Source: Pseudoramibacter alactolyticus (GTDB lineage Bacteria; Bacillota; Clostridia; Eubacteriales; Eubacteriaceae). Taken from it: 64,000 nt of DNA. Shown here piece after piece: positions 62,205 to 64,000 of this stretch. The stretch is taken from assembly GCF_050908235.1 (NCBI RefSeq), contig NZ_CP194340.1. The stretch is one strand, 5' to 3'. The position numbers were made by a program, and so were the translations under genes. The number at the start of each line of letters is the position of its first letter. The stretch's first letter is position 1. Below the pieces are notes generated by a model, which saw only the letters and a program-made list of their open reading frames with translations, searched no databases and was not told where the DNA came from.

Positions 62205-62936
62205 ATGAACAACAGCATCGTCACCATTGAAGATATGACCATGGCCTACCACGATGCGCCGGTCCTCTGGGATGTGGACATTCAGATTCCGGCCGGATCT
62301 CGGACGGCCATCATCGGGCCTAACGGCGCCGGAAAGTCCACCTTGCTCAGGGGCATTTTGGGACTTCAGCGTCCTTTATCGGGCAAGGTGTTGATCGACG
62401 GTCTGCCAGTCAAAAAAGCATTGAAAAAAATCGCCTATATCCCGCAGACCGGCACAGTCAACTGGCATTTCCCCACCAATGTTTTGGACGTCGTTTTGAT
62501 GGGACGCTACAACCGCATCGGCTGGATCCGAAGGCCCGGCCGCCGGGACCGACAGGCCGCCTCCCGGGCCATTGAAATAATGGGCCTCACGGATCTTCGG
62601 CATCGACAAATTGCGCAGCTCAGCGGCGGCCAGCGGCAGCGCGTGTTTATCGCCCGGGCCATCGCCCAGGATGCCGGCATTTATTTAATGGATGAGCCCC
62701 TGGCCGGCGTCGACAAAAAAACCGAGGGTATCATCATTGATTTCATTAAAACCCTGCAAAAGGAGGGACGCACCACCATTGTCGTTCATCATGATTTAAA
62801 CACCCTGGCGGATTATTTTGACCACGTCGTCATTCTTAACCGAAACGTTATCGCCCAAGGGCCTGTGAGCGATGTCTTGACGCCGGCCAACCTCGAGCGG
62901 GCGATGATGGTGGGAGGATCCTGTGCTCAACGTTAA
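62205..62936 (+). CDS. Mn/Zn-type ABC transporter ATP-binding protein
   Basis: 243 residues. Walker A GPNGAGKST, ABC signature LSGGQRQRV, Walker B YLMDEPLAGVD and the switch histidine region TIVVHHDLNTL. The start at 62205 has AAAGGAAA upstream; an in-frame TTG start further upstream is less likely. It overlaps the first permease by 14 bp. Confidence 0.92.
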   Translation: MNNSIVTIEDMTMAYHDAPVLWDVDIQIPAGSRTAIIGPNGAGKSTLLRGILGLQRPLSGKVLIDGLPVKKALKKIAYIPQTGTVNWHFPTNVLDVVLMGRYNRIGWIRRPGRRDRQAASRAIEIMGLTDLRHRQIAQLSGGQRQRVFIARAIAQDAGIYLMDEPLAGVDKKTEGIIIDFIKTLQKEGRTTIVVHHDLNTLADYFDHVVILNRNVIAQGPVSDVLTPANLERAMMVGGSCAQR

Positions 62937-63804
62937 TGTTTTAACCAGTTATGCCTTTATCGTCGTGGCCCTGGGAACCTCTCTGCTCGCGGCGGCCGCC
63001 GGTGCCGTTGGCTGCATCAATGTTCTCAAGGGCGAATCTCTCATCGGGGATGCCATCGGCCATGCCACCTTTCCCGGTGTGGTTTTCGCTTTTATGCTGG
63101 CGTTGCAGCGCAGTCCCGCCGTGCTGCTCCTGGGCGCCCTCTTTACCGGTGCCGTCGCATACTTGCTTATTCAATTGCTGAACACACATTCCAAGCTTGA
63201 TCTCGATGCGATTCTGGCCGTCGTGCTTTCCGCCTTTTTTGGCATGGGCATGGTTCTCAAAAGCTATATCCAGGGCAATTCCCGTTATGGCCGGGCTTCC
63301 CAGGCAGGACTTCAAAATTATATTTTCGGGCAGGCCGCATTCATCATGCGCGGCGATATCAAAGTCATCTTTGCCGTTGCTGCGGGAATCTTGCTGCTAT
63401 TGCTCCTGTTTTATAAAGAAATAAAGGTTTCTATTTTCGACCGCGAATATGCTGCCGTCATCGGCCTGCCTTCCGGAATTATCTCAGGGATAACCGTGCT
63501 GATGACCCTGAGCGTGATCGCCACGGGATTAAAACTGATCGGCGCAATCTTGATTGCTTCGCTGCTTGTCATTCCGGCCATCATCGCCCTGCAGTGGAGC
63601 AGCCGCTTCGACCGCGTGATGATCATCGCCGCCCTTTCGGGCGGGATTTCTTCGCTCATCGGCACTTATATATCGACGATATGCAATGGCATGTCCACCG
63701 GACCCGTGATTATCGTGGTGATGAGCCTGATGGCGTTGATCTCTTTGGTCTTCGGGCCCCGGGGCGGCCTTGCCCGATTCAGAATCAGGAGGCGCTACCG
63801 ATGA
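62923..63804 (+). CDS. Mn/Zn-type ABC transporter permease 1
   Basis: 293 residues with eight to nine helices. GCINVLKGESLIGDAIGHAT, FPGVVFAFML and LKLIGAILIASLLVIPA are typical of the TroC/ZnuB permease family. It begins with GTG, preceded by GGGAGGAT. Confidence 0.92.
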   Translation: MLNVNVLTSYAFIVVALGTSLLAAAAGAVGCINVLKGESLIGDAIGHATFPGVVFAFMLALQRSPAVLLLGALFTGAVAYLLIQLLNTHSKLDLDAILAVVLSAFFGMGMVLKSYIQGNSRYGRASQAGLQNYIFGQAAFIMRGDIKVIFAVAAGILLLLLLFYKEIKVSIFDREYAAVIGLPSGIISGITVLMTLSVIATGLKLIGAILIASLLVIPAIIALQWSSRFDRVMIIAALSGGISSLIGTYISTICNGMSTGPVIIVVMSLMALISLVFGPRGGLARFRIRRRYR

Positions 63805-64000
63805 TGACCGCCATCACCCTATTAAAAGATTTTTTGATGGCCAACGAAGCCCTGTGGGTTCTCTGGCTCACTGCCGTCACCTGTGCACTCATTGGCTCTT
63901 TTTTGGTCCTCAGGCACCTCTCGATGGTATCCGACGCCATCTCTCATTCGGTCCTGCTGGGCATTGTGCTGGCTTTTTTTGCGGTGCACGATCTGCGCTC
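63801..64000 (+). CDS. Mn/Zn-type ABC transporter permease 2, N-terminal fragment
   Basis: The first 66 codons of a second permease, starting MMTAITLLKDFLMANEALWV and continuing LRHLSMVSDAISHSVLLGIV, again of the TroD/ZnuB kind. The ATG (63801-63803) overlaps the stop of the previous gene as ATGA and has AGGAGG eight bases upstream. The gene runs off the right edge. Two permeases fit TroCD-type systems. Confidence 0.9.
   Translation, partial: MMTAITLLKDFLMANEALWVLWLTAVTCALIGSFLVLRHLSMVSDAISHSVLLGIVLAFFAVHDLR

Overview
The window looks like a chromosomal piece of a GC-rich member of the Clostridia. The evidence is strong AGGAGG-type ribosome sites, TTGACA/TATAAT promoters, a Firmicutes-style ethanolamine locus with the EutV/EutW ANTAR two-component system, anaerobic (early cobalt insertion) B12 synthesis and a type I-C CRISPR system. 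An Eubacteriaceae-like host is a reasonable guess, but the genus cannot be fixed from this sequence.

Layout. 1-4.9 kb: cas7 (cut by the left edge), cas8c, cas5c and cas3 of a type I-C system, minus strand. 5-9.8 kb: small accessory genes (lipoprotein, SDR, GNAT acetyltransferase, small membrane protein, SEC-C protein). 9.8-35 kb: a nearly unbroken 25-kb minus-strand block that starts at a strong promoter near 35.0 kb and ends in a terminator at 9.81 kb. It holds cobalt uptake (cbiMNQO), the whole route from glutamyl-tRNA to uroporphyrinogen III and precorrin-2 (hemA, L, B, C, cobA-hemD fusion, sirC), corrin ring construction (cbiK, L, H, F, G, D, J, E, T, C), amidation (cbiA, cbiP) and side-chain attachment (cbiB, cobD, pduX, cobU). 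35.4-37.2 kb: two serine tRNAs, ilvE, and a gap with a possible structured RNA and terminator. 37.2-51.8 kb: an ethanolamine microcompartment locus (eutVW, eutABC, shell proteins, eutE, eutT, pduS-like, eutH, eutQ). 51.9-64 kb: mutY, a UPF0182 protein, a regulator with two HTH domains facing a lipoprotein gene, a formate/nitrite-type channel, a zinc-ribbon membrane protein and a Mn/Zn-type ABC transporter that runs off the right edge.

How it fits together. Ethanolamine ammonia-lyase (EutBC) needs adenosylcobalamin. The window supplies cobalt uptake and most of B12 synthesis, a cobalamin adenosyltransferase (EutT) and a PduS-type cobalamin reductase. Genes such as cobS/cobT and eutD/eutG were not found here and may lie elsewhere.

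Regulation. The best non-coding signals are (1) two tandem six-base-loop hairpins that compete with a terminator just before eutA, the layout expected for EutV antitermination; (2) a promoter plus attenuator in front of eutV; (3) a ~240-nt leader before cbiM without a recognisable B12 riboswitch; (4) concentric inverted repeats beside the double-HTH regulator gene.

Caution. Five otherwise normal genes (cbiO, eutE, eutW, mutY and the double-HTH regulator) have one frame break each, two of them in homopolymer runs. Assembly or sequencing indels are the simplest explanation.
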